Counted from the first letter of the stretch, positions 24,090 to 32,032 are shown. The stretch: 64,000 bases of DNA from Bacteroidaceae bacterium (GCA_024688885.1 JAILDV010000030.1:59935-123934), one strand, 5' to 3'. A program made the numbers and translations. Notes: generated from the sequence alone by a model not told the origin.

Positions 24090-26492
24090 ATGAAGCGAAC
24101 CCTCATATGCATCCTCTTGGCATGGGCATTCACCGTCCATGCTCAAGAGGGTGTTGTGTCTTTTACGGAAGGCGTCATCACGTCCGACTTTGTATCGGAA
24201 GCCACCATGAAGCAAGACCTCTTGCAGATGTTGGCAAATTTCTCCCACTACATGGTCAACGATTTTCAGGAATGTGAATACCCCAATGACAAAGGTGAAT
24301 CATGTGGGTGTTTCAAAGGTGAGAACACGATGGCGAATGACGAGCGGGGAGTGCGTCCCAATGCCGACCTCAGCATGATATGCGCCTTCCTCGTCAAGTA
24401 TGGCAAACCAGCCAACGTCACCTTACCCGCTGGTGTCACATGGGAAAAGATAGAAGACATGGCGAGAAAATCACTGGTCTTTGCTTATTCCACCCACAAA
24501 GCCAACCGCCTCAAAGTGTGCAAGTGCAACAACTACTGGGGTTCCGTTTCCAATGCCGACCACGTGTGGGAGTCCTCTCTGTGGGCAATGTCGGTGGCTT
24601 ATTCCGCCTTCTTCCAATGGGACAAGCTCAGCGACACGCAGAAAAGCTACATCTACGCCCTGCTGAAGGCTGAGTGTAACTACGAATTGGAGCGCGGCAT
24701 TCCCACGGGTTATGCAGGCGACACCAAAGCCGAAGAGAATGGCTGGGAGGCTGACGTGCTGGCAGTCACATTGGGTCTTTTCCCTGACGATGCGTTAGCA
24801 CCCAAATGGTTCGAGCGGTTGCGCGAGTTTGCCATCAACAGCTATTCACACCCTTCCGACCAGACAAACACCACCGTCATCGACGCTTGGTATGATACCA
24901 AGACCATTGCCGACCTCTACAAAGGGCAGAACCTCTATGACGACTATTCACTCCAAAACCACAATCTCTTCCACACCTCCTACCAGAATGTTGTCCAGCA
25001 AGAATTGGGTGAGGCAGCCCTTGCCCTCAAGCTTTTTCAGCAAGGACTTCATGGCACCGAAACATGGAAGACCAATGCACTGATGCACCACAATCAGGAA
25101 GTGCAGGACAGCATTCTCAATTGGCTTGCCCTTCCCGACGGCGAACTGGCAATGCCCAACGGCAATGACTGGAGCCTCTTCCTCTACGACCAAATCACCT
25201 CCTACTCCACCCTTGCCTGTTTCCTTCAAGACCCTCATGCGCTGATGTTGGAAAACATGGCATACAAATACATCCAAGCGCGTCAGAAGACCACCCCCGA
25301 TGGTTCATGGCTACTTCGTGCCGATGTGGGAGCACGTCGTATGGGTGTGGAAGCCCACCGTGTGATGATGACCTATCTGATGCACGACATCCTTTCCACC
25401 GCAAAACTCACACCCACCCAATGGGACAAGTTCAACAAGACCTATAGCAAGGCAAAGCTCATCCCCTGCCAAAACATTGTCCGTGCATCCACTGATGACC
25501 GTTTCACCTGCTTCTCGTGGAGTGAAGGGCTGAAGTCCTACACAGGCTATTTCGCAGCCAACTCACCCGACAAGAACAAGATTGTGGTACCCTATCGCGC
25601 CAACAACACAGGCAACATCCTTGGCTGGTATGAAGTGCAGGGCAAACGCACAAATGCCACCCCTGTGGTAAAAGGCAACTACCTTCTGGAAGGCGACAGC
25701 TATGTGATGAACGGAGAACTGAACACCAACGATGGCACACTCAACCACCGCTTTGTCCTCTACTCCACCCCCAAGAATGCCCTCATCTATCTCGATTACG
25801 TGACTGCCAATGCACCTGCCACCATCACTGCAGCGAAGGGAGGCTTGTTGGCCATCTCCACAGATGAGCTCATGGCAACCTCGCGTACATTATATTATAA
25901 GGGGGCAACAAACGACAAGCAACAGACAACAGATGGTTCACAGATGTTCACCTTCGAAAGCCCATGGGTGAACATCGACAACGAATTGGGGGTTATCAAC
26001 ATTAACCCTAACCTTAACCCTAACCCTAACCCAACCCTCCCCCTTGGGGGAGTTGGAGGGGGCTCTGGGGGCTCAACTCTCATGGCATTTGGCGACAGAG
26101 GGGCAAACAACTCCATCTACACATCCAAGCTCTACCCTCTCTATTCCGACACCCCACGAAAGGTGGAGGCAGGTGAGGTGGTTGATGCACGAAACCTTGT
26201 GTACTACAGCCGCATCAATGCCAAGCAGACAGAAAAGATGGCATCGAAACTCGTTTCGCTGAAAGACAAGCTGCCCGAAGGTTGGAATGGCGTCATAGTA
26301 CCCGATGCAGGATGCACCTATCTCCTCATCAGCAACTTCAAAGGCGACACCGACTATCAACTGTCAACTTCCGACCTTCCACTGAAAAAGTGGAAACCCG
26401 TGTTTCCCGACGAAACCCGCATCACAAAGAATGGTTCCACCCTCACATTACATGTGGAGCAGAACCATTCCATAGTCTTTATCCGTAAATAA
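24090..26492 (+). CDS. Large exported protein of unknown function, possibly polysaccharide-active, with in-frame repeat insertion
   Basis: 800 aa with a signal peptide (cleavage near A-F-T-V-H-A-Q, residue 18). The first 500 residues are helix-rich with many Trp/Tyr/His (HVWESSLWAMSVAYSAF, ENGWEADVL, HNLFHTSYQNV); the rest is beta-rich. Helical toroid plus beta sandwich is the plan of several polysaccharide lyases (heparinase or alginate lyase type), but no diagnostic motif is recognised, so this is only a possibility. Residues about 637-660 are a low-complexity tract, N-x-N-x-N-P from CCCTAA hexamers followed by LPLGGVGGGSGGS, encoded by the 31-bp element also found in the gene at 11138. It lies 6 bp after aspC. 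Confidence 0.72.
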   Translation: MKRTLICILLAWAFTVHAQEGVVSFTEGVITSDFVSEATMKQDLLQMLANFSHYMVNDFQECEYPNDKGESCGCFKGENTMANDERGVRPNADLSMICAFLVKYGKPANVTLPAGVTWEKIEDMARKSLVFAYSTHKANRLKVCKCNNYWGSVSNADHVWESSLWAMSVAYSAFFQWDKLSDTQKSYIYALLKAECNYELERGIPTGYAGDTKAEENGWEADVLAVTLGLFPDDALAPKWFERLREFAINSYSHPSDQTNTTVIDAWYDTKTIADLYKGQNLYDDYSLQNHNLFHTSYQNVVQQELGEAALALKLFQQGLHGTETWKTNALMHHNQEVQDSILNWLALPDGELAMPNGNDWSLFLYDQITSYSTLACFLQDPHALMLENMAYKYIQARQKTTPDGSWLLRADVGARRMGVEAHRVMMTYLMHDILSTAKLTPTQWDKFNKTYSKAKLIPCQNIVRASTDDRFTCFSWSEGLKSYTGYFAANSPDKNKIVVPYRANNTGNILGWYEVQGKRTNATPVVKGNYLLEGDSYVMNGELNTNDGTLNHRFVLYSTPKNALIYLDYVTANAPATITAAKGGLLAISTDELMATSRTLYYKGATNDKQQTTDGSQMFTFESPWVNIDNELGVININPNLNPNPNPTLPLGGVGGGSGGSTLMAFGDRGANNSIYTSKLYPLYSDTPRKVEAGEVVDARNLVYYSRINAKQTEKMASKLVSLKDKLPEGWNGVIVPDAGCTYLLISNFKGDTDYQLSTSDLPLKKWKPVFPDETRITKNGSTLTLHVEQNHSIVFIRK
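26000..26034. repeat. CCCTAA hexamer tract inside a coding region
   Basis: Five consecutive near-perfect TAACCC/CCCTAA hexamers, translated as alternating Asn-Pro/Asn-Leu, directly before the 31-bp palindromic element. Confidence 0.9.
26035..26065. repeat. 31-bp G/C-rich palindromic element inside a coding region, copy 2
   Basis: Identical over 31 bp to 11310-11340 and read in the same frame as LPLGGVGGGS. Confidence 0.95.
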
Positions 26493-26508
26493 ACGCCCAG
26501 CTGGTTGG

Positions 26509-27372
26509 TTATCCGTAGATAATCTTACCCGTTTCCTTATCGGTGTTTTCCTCGATGAAGGACTTGTTGTACTGAGTCATACCGCGCAGCGACATACCCA
26601 TGTTGGAGAAACCGCCATCATGGAAGAGCGTCTGCATGGTCACCTTCTTCGTGAGGTCAGAGAACATCACGATGCAGTAGTCGGCACACTCGTCGGCGCT
26701 TGCGTTGCCAAGAGGAGACATGCGGTCAGAGAAGTCGTAAAGACCGTCAAAGCCCTTGATGCCCGAACCTGCAGTGGTGTAAGTAGGTGACTGGCTGATG
26801 GTGTTCACACGCACACCCTTTTCACGACCATAGATGTAACCGAACGAACGGGCGATAGACTCCAGCAGAGACTTCGCATCAGCCATGTCGTTGTAACCAA
26901 AGAACGTGCGGTGACTTGCTACATAAGTCAGTGCCAGCACACTCGCATTCTCAGCCAGCGCATCCATCTTCTTAGCCACTTGCAACATCTTATGGAAAGA
27001 AATGGCAGAGATGTCCAGTGTCTTGTCCAAGAGGCTGTAATCAAGGTCATCATACGTGCGCTTCTTTCTCATGTTCGCGCTCATGGCGCAAGAATGGAGC
27101 ACAAAGTCAATCTGACCGCCCAGCGCCTTCTGAGCCTCAGCGAAAAGCATCTCCAAATCCTCCACGCTTGTAGCGTCGGCTGCAATCACAGAAGCATTGG
27201 TCTTCTCTGCCAGTTCCGCGATGGTACCCATGCGGCAAGCAACAGCTGTATTTGTGAGTACGATTTGTGCACCCTCTTCTACTGCACGTTCTGCCACCTT
27301 CCAAGCGATGGACTGATCGTTGAGTGCACCAAAAATAATTCCCTTTTTACCTTTCAACAAATTGTAAGCCAT
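26509..27372 (-). CDS. fabI: Enoyl-[acyl-carrier-protein] reductase, FabI type
   Basis: NADH-dependent reductase for the last step of each fatty-acid elongation round; target of triclosan-type inhibitors. 287 aa, a short-chain dehydrogenase fold. The N-terminal cofactor region is G-I-I-F-G-A-L-N-D-Q-S-I-A-W; the catalytic pair Y150 and Y160-x6-K167 (Y-N-D-M-A-D-A-K) fits FabI; R-V-N-T-I-S-Q-S-P and H-D-G-G-F-S-N-M-G-M complete the picture. It runs leftward and ends 16 bp from the convergent gene at 26492 with no clear terminator between. Its promoter is a near copy of the tRNA-Leu promoter. Confidence 0.94.
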   Translation of the reverse strand: MAYNLLKGKKGIIFGALNDQSIAWKVAERAVEEGAQIVLTNTAVACRMGTIAELAEKTNASVIAADATSVEDLEMLFAEAQKALGGQIDFVLHSCAMSANMRKKRTYDDLDYSLLDKTLDISAISFHKMLQVAKKMDALAENASVLALTYVASHRTFFGYNDMADAKSLLESIARSFGYIYGREKGVRVNTISQSPTYTTAGSGIKGFDGLYDFSDRMSPLGNASADECADYCIVMFSDLTKKVTMQTLFHDGGFSNMGMSLRGMTQYNKSFIEENTDKETGKIIYG

Positions 27373-27488
27373 AATTCGTTTTCAATACCTTATTATATAT
27401 TACCTGTGTAAATCGAGTGCCAGTCGAAGGCAGTGCCAAGCTCGCTTAAGCAATGCTGAGACGCAGCCTTGATTATTAAAATCGGGTG

Positions 27489-27541
27489 CAAAGGTACGAA
27501 TTTTTAATGAGGAATGAGGAATGAGGAGTGAGGAATTGTCA
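27489..27541 (-). promoter_or_regulatory. fabI promoter with TTCCTCA heptads
   Basis: Read leftward, TACCTTTG (27489-27496) is preceded by TTAAAAATTCG and four TTCCTCA-type heptads. Over about 54 bp it matches the tRNA-Leu promoter at 13138-13192 with roughly one mismatch. The leader to the fabI ATG is about 115 nt. Confidence 0.75.
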
Positions 27542-27633
27542 CTTTTTCATCATTTTTTGTCCCGAAGACGGCTATTCCCACTCAAAAAAGAGGACAATAT
27601 TAAAAAAAACGCCCTTTCTGTGAAAATAATTCC

Positions 27634-27673
27634 CAATTCCTAATTCCTAATTCCTAATTTTTTCCTACCTTTG
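27634..27673 (+). promoter_or_regulatory. tRNA-Met promoter with TTCCTAA heptads
   Basis: TACCTTTG at 27666-27673, preceded by TTTTTTCC and three TTCCTAA heptads. The same arrangement stands in front of rplS (48236-48285, leftward). There is no TTTG at -33. Confidence 0.75.
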
Positions 27674-27703
27674 CACTCGCTAACGGAAAAAGCCCGTAGT
27701 GAT

Positions 27704-27780
27704 GGCGGGGTAGCTCAGCTGGTTAGAGCGTCGGATTCATAATCCGGAGGTCGAGGGTTCGAGCCCCTCCCCCGCTACCA
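27704..27780 (+). tRNA. tRNA with CAT anticodon (probably elongator Met)
   Basis: 77 nt with encoded CCA. Acceptor GGCGGGG pairs with CCCCGCT (G-U at the first pair); D-arm GCTCAGCTGGTTAGAGC; anticodon loop TTCATAA; T-arm GGGTTCGAGCCCC. The anticodon stem lacks the three G-C pairs of initiator tRNA. Elongator Met is favoured, but a tRNA-Ile with lysidine at C34 cannot be excluded by eye. Confidence 0.93.
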
Positions 27781-27783
27781 AAC

Positions 27784-27820
27784 AAGAGGTTGCATAGGAA
27801 TGTGCAACCTCTTTTTGTTT
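27784..27820 (+). terminator. Rho-independent terminator after tRNA-Met
   Basis: AAGAGGTTGCA pairs perfectly with TGCAACCTCTT, followed by a T-rich run. Confidence 0.9.
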
Positions 27821-28132
27821 TTCTTATCGGATGATTCCAGACGATTGGAATCACTAATTCGAAGCGTTATTCTCCGTAAATCCCGTTTCCACCATGTTCA
27901 GCCAATCACCCCTGTGCTGCTTAAGGAAGCGATTGAAACCCATCAAAGACACAACAAAGGTAGGCAAAACAATAAAAACTGGATGCAAGGCTCTATCGAC
28001 GTTGTCATCTTCTCATTCTTTCATTTCAGTGAAGCGCTAACTCTCTTCACTCCTTTATTCCTTTTACCTCCAAATCTCCTTGACACCTTCCCCCCAATCT
28101 TTCTATTGAATCTCCACACCCAACTATGTGAG

Positions 28133-28189
28133 CACATCGCAACAATCCCTTGCGGTGTGACGCTAACTCATTTGTTCTGATTACACAAA
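28133..28189. repeat. 57-bp dispersed repeat, copy 2
   Basis: About 85% identical to 4956-5012, with the shared cores CAACAATCCCTTGCGG and TTCTGATTACACAAA. Confidence 0.7.
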
Positions 28190-28323
28190 ATCATTTACCT
28201 TGAATATGTTTTTTCATTTGGCTTGAAGACACCAATTTGTATTCAAGCTGTAACTCTTCCGACTCCCTTTCTGTCGTTCCCTCTCCTTCAAGACCTGCGT
28301 TGACCCTCTTCCACAACCTCCAA

Positions 28324-28392
28324 GTCGATGTCGTCGACGTCGGTGAGTCGATGTCGACGATGTCGGCAAACCGACGTCGACGATGTCGATTT
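28324..28392. repeat. 23-bp tandem array, 3 units, GTCGAC-rich
   Basis: Units start at 28324, 28347 and 28370, built from GTCGATGTCG and GACGATGTCG. GTCGAC palindromes recur in every unit. Confidence 0.88.
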
Positions 28393-28451
28393 TGAGGTTA
28401 TTCGTGTGAGTTATTTGCTGATCACGTGTTGCAGAAGTTGAGTTTTCTTCG

Positions 28452-28459
28452 TATCTTTG
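28452..28459 (+). promoter_or_regulatory. Orphan -7 box
   Basis: TATCTTTG followed by GCATGAC fits a Bacteroidetes promoter, but only very short frames follow. It may drive a small RNA or be a relic of a lost gene. Confidence 0.35.
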
Positions 28460-28694
28460 CATGACAGAACAAAGATGACCAGTTTGGCAATCATTTTAAC
28501 GTGAGTTCGGCGATAAGCTGACCACTCATTAGCTTCAGAGTGAAATTCGCAATATTCACAATTCACATAATTCACAAGCGTCTTTGTTGTCAACTGTCAA
28601 CCTTTATTATTACACTTTTTCATCCCGTGTTGTTTCACATTACACATGGAGGCGGTTGGGGGTTAGTACTAATCAATTCTGACGCACCCCGTCT

Positions 28695-28809
28695 TCTCGC
28701 CCACAGCTGTTGAGGTGTCTCACCCATACAGGTGTTGGTGTCTCACCCATACACCCAACGGCACCTCACCCATACACCCAACGGGGTCTCACTCATAGAA
28801 CTTTCCGCA
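28695..28809. repeat. 23-bp tandem array, 5 units, TCTCACCCATACA type
   Basis: Units start at 28695, 28718, 28741, 28764 and 28787. The shared core is TCTCACCCATACA; the outer units are more diverged. Confidence 0.9.
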
Positions 28810-28837
28810 AATCTGGGCGTCGCCTCTTCCCTCTCAA

Positions 28838-29113
28838 CATCATCTCACAAGGCTCTCTTTCGTCATCTCCGCTCACGCTTGCTCGTGTCAACCACTGCCT
28901 CACACTGGTCATCTCCGCTTCGCCCCTTTCGTCATCTCCACTCAAGCTTGCTTGTGTCCACCACTGCCTCACACTCGTCATCTCTGCTTTGTCACACTCG
29001 TCATCTCCGCCTCGTCACTTCCGTCATCTCCAAGCTCTGACGCTCGTCATCTCCAAGCTCTGTCACTCGCCATCTCCAAGCTCTGACACTCGTCATCTCC
29101 CGAGAGATAACGA
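28838..29113. repeat. 23-bp tandem array, 12 units, CGTCATCTCC type
   Basis: The core CGTCATCTCC, or a one- to two-base variant, recurs at 28838, 28861, 28907, 28930, 28976, 28999, 29022, 29045, 29068 and 29091, exactly on a 23-bp register; the units at 28884 and 28953 are degenerate. The spacer part (AAGCTCTGACACT type) is also partly conserved toward the right end. Confidence 0.92.
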
Positions 29114-29380
29114 CTGAGGCGCCGGAGAGAACATTTCTGAGCCTCTTATGTGGATGCAAGTGAGCACAAGAAGCGTATGCCTCCCCCCTCTCTCCTATAT
29201 CTTAACTCTTAATTCCGACCCATCACTCTTCAAATGATTATTCTCTTCCGATAGTTCCTTTCGAATTTTGGTTTTTGTGCAACACATCGATAGCAAATCT
29301 ATCCTCTGATTTTTCACCTTTCAAGCACAGTTGAAAAAACATTATTTCACTTTCTTGGGGCACTTTTCACTTAAAAGTTT

Positions 29381-29388
29381 TATCTTTG
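29381..29388 (+). promoter_or_regulatory. -7 box of the BASS transporter gene
   Basis: TATCTTTG with CACTTTTCACTTAAAAG just upstream, resembling the TTTTCAC heptads before other promoters here. Leader about 17 nt. Confidence 0.65.
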
Positions 29389-29408
29389 CATGAAAATTGG
29401 AAGATAAG

Positions 29409-30332
29409 ATGAAAAAGATATGTGATTTTATTGCCCGATGGATGGGTGTGTTGGTGTTGATGATGGCAGTGGTGTCGTTCTTGCTGTCTGAACCGTTCAG
29501 CAAGATTGACACGTGGTTGATTAACCCGATGTTGGGACTCATCATGTTCGGAATGGGCTTGACACTGAATGTCAGCGACTTCAAGGTGGTGTTCAGCCGT
29601 CCGAAGGATGTGCTGATTGGTTGTCTGGCACAATTCACCATCATGCCACTGATGGCATGGTTGCTCACGAAGGCGTTCGGGTTGCCTGCCGACTTGGCAT
29701 TGGGTGTGATTTTGGTGGGGTGCTGCCCGGGGGGCACAGCATCGAATGTCATCACCTATCTGGCAAAGGGCGACTTGGCGCTGTCGGTAGGCATGACTGC
29801 CACTTCCACCTTGTTGGCTCCTCTGATGACGCCCTTCCTCACATGGTTGATGGCTGGCACCTTCGTCGATGTGGATGCATGGGGCATGTTGCTCTCCATT
29901 GTCTATGTGGTGATTGCGCCCATCGTGGCGGGTTTCCTCATTCAGAAGTATTTGCCTACCTTCACCAAGCATGCGGTGGCGTATCTGCCTGCTTTCTCCA
30001 CGCTGATGATTACGGGTGTGGTGGGCATCATCGTGGGACATAACGCTGACAAACTCATGACGGGTGGCCTCATCGTCATCCTCGTGGTGGTGTTGCACAA
30101 CCTCAGCGGTTTGGCACTCGGTTATGGCTTGGGGCGTCTGTTGGGCCTTTCTCATGCCAAACGTGCTGCCATCAGCATCGAGGTGGGCATGCAGAACAGC
30201 GGACTTGCCTGTTCGTTGGCAACCCTCCACTTTGCCTCTGCTCCTTTGGCAACCATCCCTGGTGCCATTTTCAGTGTGTGGCACAATATCAGCGGTGCAT
30301 TGGTAGCGAAAGGGTATGGAGTGAAGAATTAG
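29409..30332 (+). CDS. Bile acid:sodium symporter (BASS) family transporter
   Basis: Inner-membrane Na+-coupled transporter, 307 aa from the ATG at 29409 (a TTG at 29397 would add four residues), with about nine to ten helices. Family signs are the crossover motifs G-C-C-P-G-G-T-A-S-N-V-I-T-Y-L-A-K-G-D and E-V-G-M-Q-N-S-G-L-A, which bind sodium in structurally known members. Bacterial relatives carry bile acids, pantoate or other organic acids; the substrate here is unknown. It is a single gene with its own promoter, and a CCATGCGG-core element follows its stop codon. Confidence 0.9.
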   Translation: MKKICDFIARWMGVLVLMMAVVSFLLSEPFSKIDTWLINPMLGLIMFGMGLTLNVSDFKVVFSRPKDVLIGCLAQFTIMPLMAWLLTKAFGLPADLALGVILVGCCPGGTASNVITYLAKGDLALSVGMTATSTLLAPLMTPFLTWLMAGTFVDVDAWGMLLSIVYVVIAPIVAGFLIQKYLPTFTKHAVAYLPAFSTLMITGVVGIIVGHNADKLMTGGLIVILVVVLHNLSGLALGYGLGRLLGLSHAKRAAISIEVGMQNSGLACSLATLHFASAPLATIPGAIFSVWHNISGALVAKGYGVKN

Positions 30333-30378
30333 GAATTAGAAGTTAGGAGTTGCCATGCGGGGTGGAAATTGACTATTG
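30325..30378. repeat. CCATGCGG-core element with AATTAGG-type arm
   Basis: AATTAGG-like repeats (30328-30350) lead to GCCATGCGGGG (core 30353-30360), followed by GTGGAAATTGAC. The core and its GGGG extension match the cores at 1335 and 1583 in reverse complement. Confidence 0.7.
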
Positions 30379-30527
30379 GAAGTTGAGAGGTAACTATTTT
30401 GCAAGTATCTGGTAGATAGAAGACTATGAGGATTTTGTAAATTTTTTGTAAATTCATTTTCCACCCCTAAATGAAAATGTAAAATTTTTGTAAATTCATT
30501 TTCTTGGTGTTTTGAAGACAAAAGAGG

Positions 30528-30535
30528 TACCTTTG
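30528..30535 (+). promoter_or_regulatory. -7 box of the small exported protein gene
   Basis: TACCTTTG, followed by a leader of about 45 nt to the ATG at 30585. Confidence 0.7.
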
Positions 30536-30584
30536 CAGTGTGAGAGTTTCCTCTTTTTGTTTAACTTCTAAAAAATCCAAAACA

Positions 30585-31283
30585 ATGAAACAAATGAGTC
30601 TTTTCCTGTTGGCATTAGCCATCTTCATCCCTGCCGTCAGTATGGCACAGGACAAACTCACTCGTATTGAGAGCCGTGACATTGCCATACGAGCGAACGA
30701 TTCCGAATTGTCGTTTCACGACCAAGAAATGACACGGCTGCTGAATCCAAAGAAAGCAGAGTTCGGTGTGCTTTGCGTGCCTTCCTTCACCCCCGAATGG
30801 GCAATCACCTTCGATTCTAAAGCCCATGCGCTGGTGCTCAAGGAGTCGGAGGAAAACATCTGGTACAAAAAACAGGGCTTCGATCACTGGAACGAATACA
30901 CCCATAAGGAAGGTGAAACACGCCCTAAGCAATACAAATCTCCCAAGGTCAAGACTTACAAACTCACTATCGCTGCTGATATAGCACCAATGTTGAATGC
31001 TATCTGGAAGAGCGCCATCGGTACTGCTGTGGAACGAGACCGGAATATTATCATGATGGACGGAACGAGATGGAATATTATCATGATGGACGGAACGAGA
31101 TGGAAATACTTCATCAATGGGGAGCAAGCCGAATCCAGTTATCAAAAGAACCCACTTGTGCAATTCACCAACGAGTTGAAGGAAGCCATCATCACTGGTA
31201 ACCGAAGCCATGCGGAAAGCCTCATTGGCTCAGAATTCCAAAGAGTCGTCTCACATCTTGACCCTGTGATGAATATTCAGTAA
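30585..31283 (+). CDS. Small exported protein of unknown function with a perfect 30-bp internal duplication
   Basis: 232 aa with a signal peptide (cleavage near V-S-M-A-Q, residue 20). No family recognised. The middle has Trp- and Lys-rich stretches (EENIWYKKQGFDHWNEY). Residues 154-173 are an exact tandem repeat of N-I-I-M-M-D-G-T-R-W, encoded by two identical 30-bp copies at 31044-31073 and 31074-31103; identity at the DNA level means the duplication is recent or maintained. The frame extends upstream of 30585 without a signal-like sequence, so the later ATG preceding MKQMSLFLLAL is chosen. Convergent with the LuxR-type gene. Confidence 0.75.
   Translation: MKQMSLFLLALAIFIPAVSMAQDKLTRIESRDIAIRANDSELSFHDQEMTRLLNPKKAEFGVLCVPSFTPEWAITFDSKAHALVLKESEENIWYKKQGFDHWNEYTHKEGETRPKQYKSPKVKTYKLTIAADIAPMLNAIWKSAIGTAVERDRNIIMMDGTRWNIIMMDGTRWKYFINGEQAESSYQKNPLVQFTNELKEAIITGNRSHAESLIGSEFQRVVSHLDPVMNIQ
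31044..31103. repeat. Perfect 30-bp in-frame tandem duplication
   Basis: Two identical 30-bp copies with no mismatch; loss or gain of a copy keeps the reading frame. Confidence 0.97.
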
Positions 31284-31291
31284 GAATGTCC

Positions 31292-31876
31292 TTATAACTC
31301 GCCCACATCAATGAGGCCGTTCATGACCACGTAGAGGATGATGTCGGCAAGGGAGCGGGCATGGAGTTTCTCCATGATGTTCTTGCGGTGGGTGATGGCT
31401 GTGGTGAGGCTGATGTGAAGCTGATCAGCAATTTCCTTGTTGATGTATCCTTTGGCAAGCAGTATTGCCACTTCCACTTCACGGGGTGATAAGCCTCCAA
31501 TGTCCGAAGAGGGATGGTTGACAGGATGGTGAGGGGCTTCATGAGGATGTCCTTGACGACGAATGGCAAGGATAGACTTGACCAACGCCTGTTCGCTTTG
31601 ACACACATTGAGGGTGGGCACACCTGCTATCTGCAAGTCGCCATTGACCAACACAATGGCACGACGGGTCTTCTCACGAAAATAGGCTGCATGTTCGAAA
31701 TAGAGACGTGATGCCACGAAATAGTGGACGAACTGCCCCTTATCGGCTGCCTGCAGTTCGTCGAAAGAAATGAAGATGTGCACCTCAGCCACAGGAATCA
31801 GGTCGGTGAGCAAAGGTTGCAAACCGAGTGCTGCCAAAATGTTGGAATCGACGATTGCTATTTCGAAATGCGGCAT
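31292..31876 (-). CDS. LuxR-family transcriptional regulator
   Basis: 194-aa regulator: a receiver-like N-terminal part (about 1-120) and a C-terminal LuxR/FixJ helix-turn-helix (about 128-186: G-G-L-S-P-R-E-V-E-V-A-I-L-L-A-K-G, then N-K-E-I-A-D-Q-L-H-I-S). The N-terminal part keeps F-E-I-A-I-V-D-S-N but the usual acidic pocket and the central phosphorylated Asp are not evident, so it may be a pseudo-receiver. No kinase gene is adjacent. It is divergent from mutY, and the two -7 boxes face away from each other across one shared palindromic element. Confidence 0.85.
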   Translation of the reverse strand: MPHFEIAIVDSNILAALGLQPLLTDLIPVAEVHIFISFDELQAADKGQFVHYFVASRLYFEHAAYFREKTRRAIVLVNGDLQIAGVPTLNVCQSEQALVKSILAIRRQGHPHEAPHHPVNHPSSDIGGLSPREVEVAILLAKGYINKEIADQLHISLTTAITHRKNIMEKLHARSLADIILYVVMNGLIDVGEL

Positions 31877-31895
31877 AGATATCTATTTTTCGCTA

Positions 31896-31903
31896 CAAAG
31901 GTA
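31896..31903 (-). promoter_or_regulatory. -7 box of the LuxR-type gene
   Basis: Read leftward, TACCTTTG. Immediately upstream in that direction lie TTTTCAC heptads (31913-31942), the arm of the shared palindromic element. Confidence 0.7.
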
Positions 31904-31909
31904 GGAAAA

Positions 31910-32026
31910 ATAAGTGAAAAGTGAAAAGTGAAAAGTGAAAAATCTAAGTTACCAGCCATCCGGACAGCATCTCATTCGCATAAGTAACTTAGATTTTTCA
32001 CTTTTCACTTTTAGTTTTTCACTCAA
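31910..32026. repeat. Palindromic heptad-arm element between the LuxR-type gene and mutY
   Basis: Left arm: four GTGAAAA heptads then AATCTAAGTTAC. Core: CCATCCGG (31956-31963). Right arm: GTAACTTAGATTTTTCAC then TTTTCAC heptads. The arms are near-perfect reverse complements over about 35 bp, and each arm abuts a -7 box of the divergent genes. Confidence 0.9.
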
Positions 32027-32032
32027 AAGTTT

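Larger units (their letters stand above)
27821..29408. other. 1.6-kb gene-free tract rich in tandem repeats
   Basis: No convincing gene is seen. Contents in order: a dispersed 57-bp repeat (28133-28189), three 23-bp arrays of unrelated sequence (28324-28392, 28695-28809, 28838-29113), an orphan TATCTTTG box (28452-28459), and the BASS transporter promoter at the right end. Open frames through the arrays are repetitive and lack family features. Confidence 0.75.

Noticed and set aside
26000..26034. Telomere-like CCCTAA repeats, possible eukaryotic contamination
   Set aside because: The tract is only about five units, in frame within a bacterial gene and attached to a repeat element present elsewhere in the window.
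27800..28180. Open frame of 126 codons after tRNA-Met
   Set aside because: It begins inside the tRNA terminator hairpin and ends in a dispersed repeat; composition is not protein-like.
28695..29113. Possible CRISPR array
   Set aside because: Repeats are contiguous 23-bp units without unique spacers of constant length, and no cas gene is present.
28710..29117. Open frame of 135 codons in the repeat tract
   Set aside because: It is the direct translation of the 23-bp arrays; 23 bp cycles through all frames, so the absence of stops is a by-product of unit composition.
31208..31215. CCATGCGG occurrence inside the small exported protein gene
   Set aside because: No heptad arms or inverted repeat surround it; it is ordinary coding sequence (S-H-A-E), so not counted as an element core.
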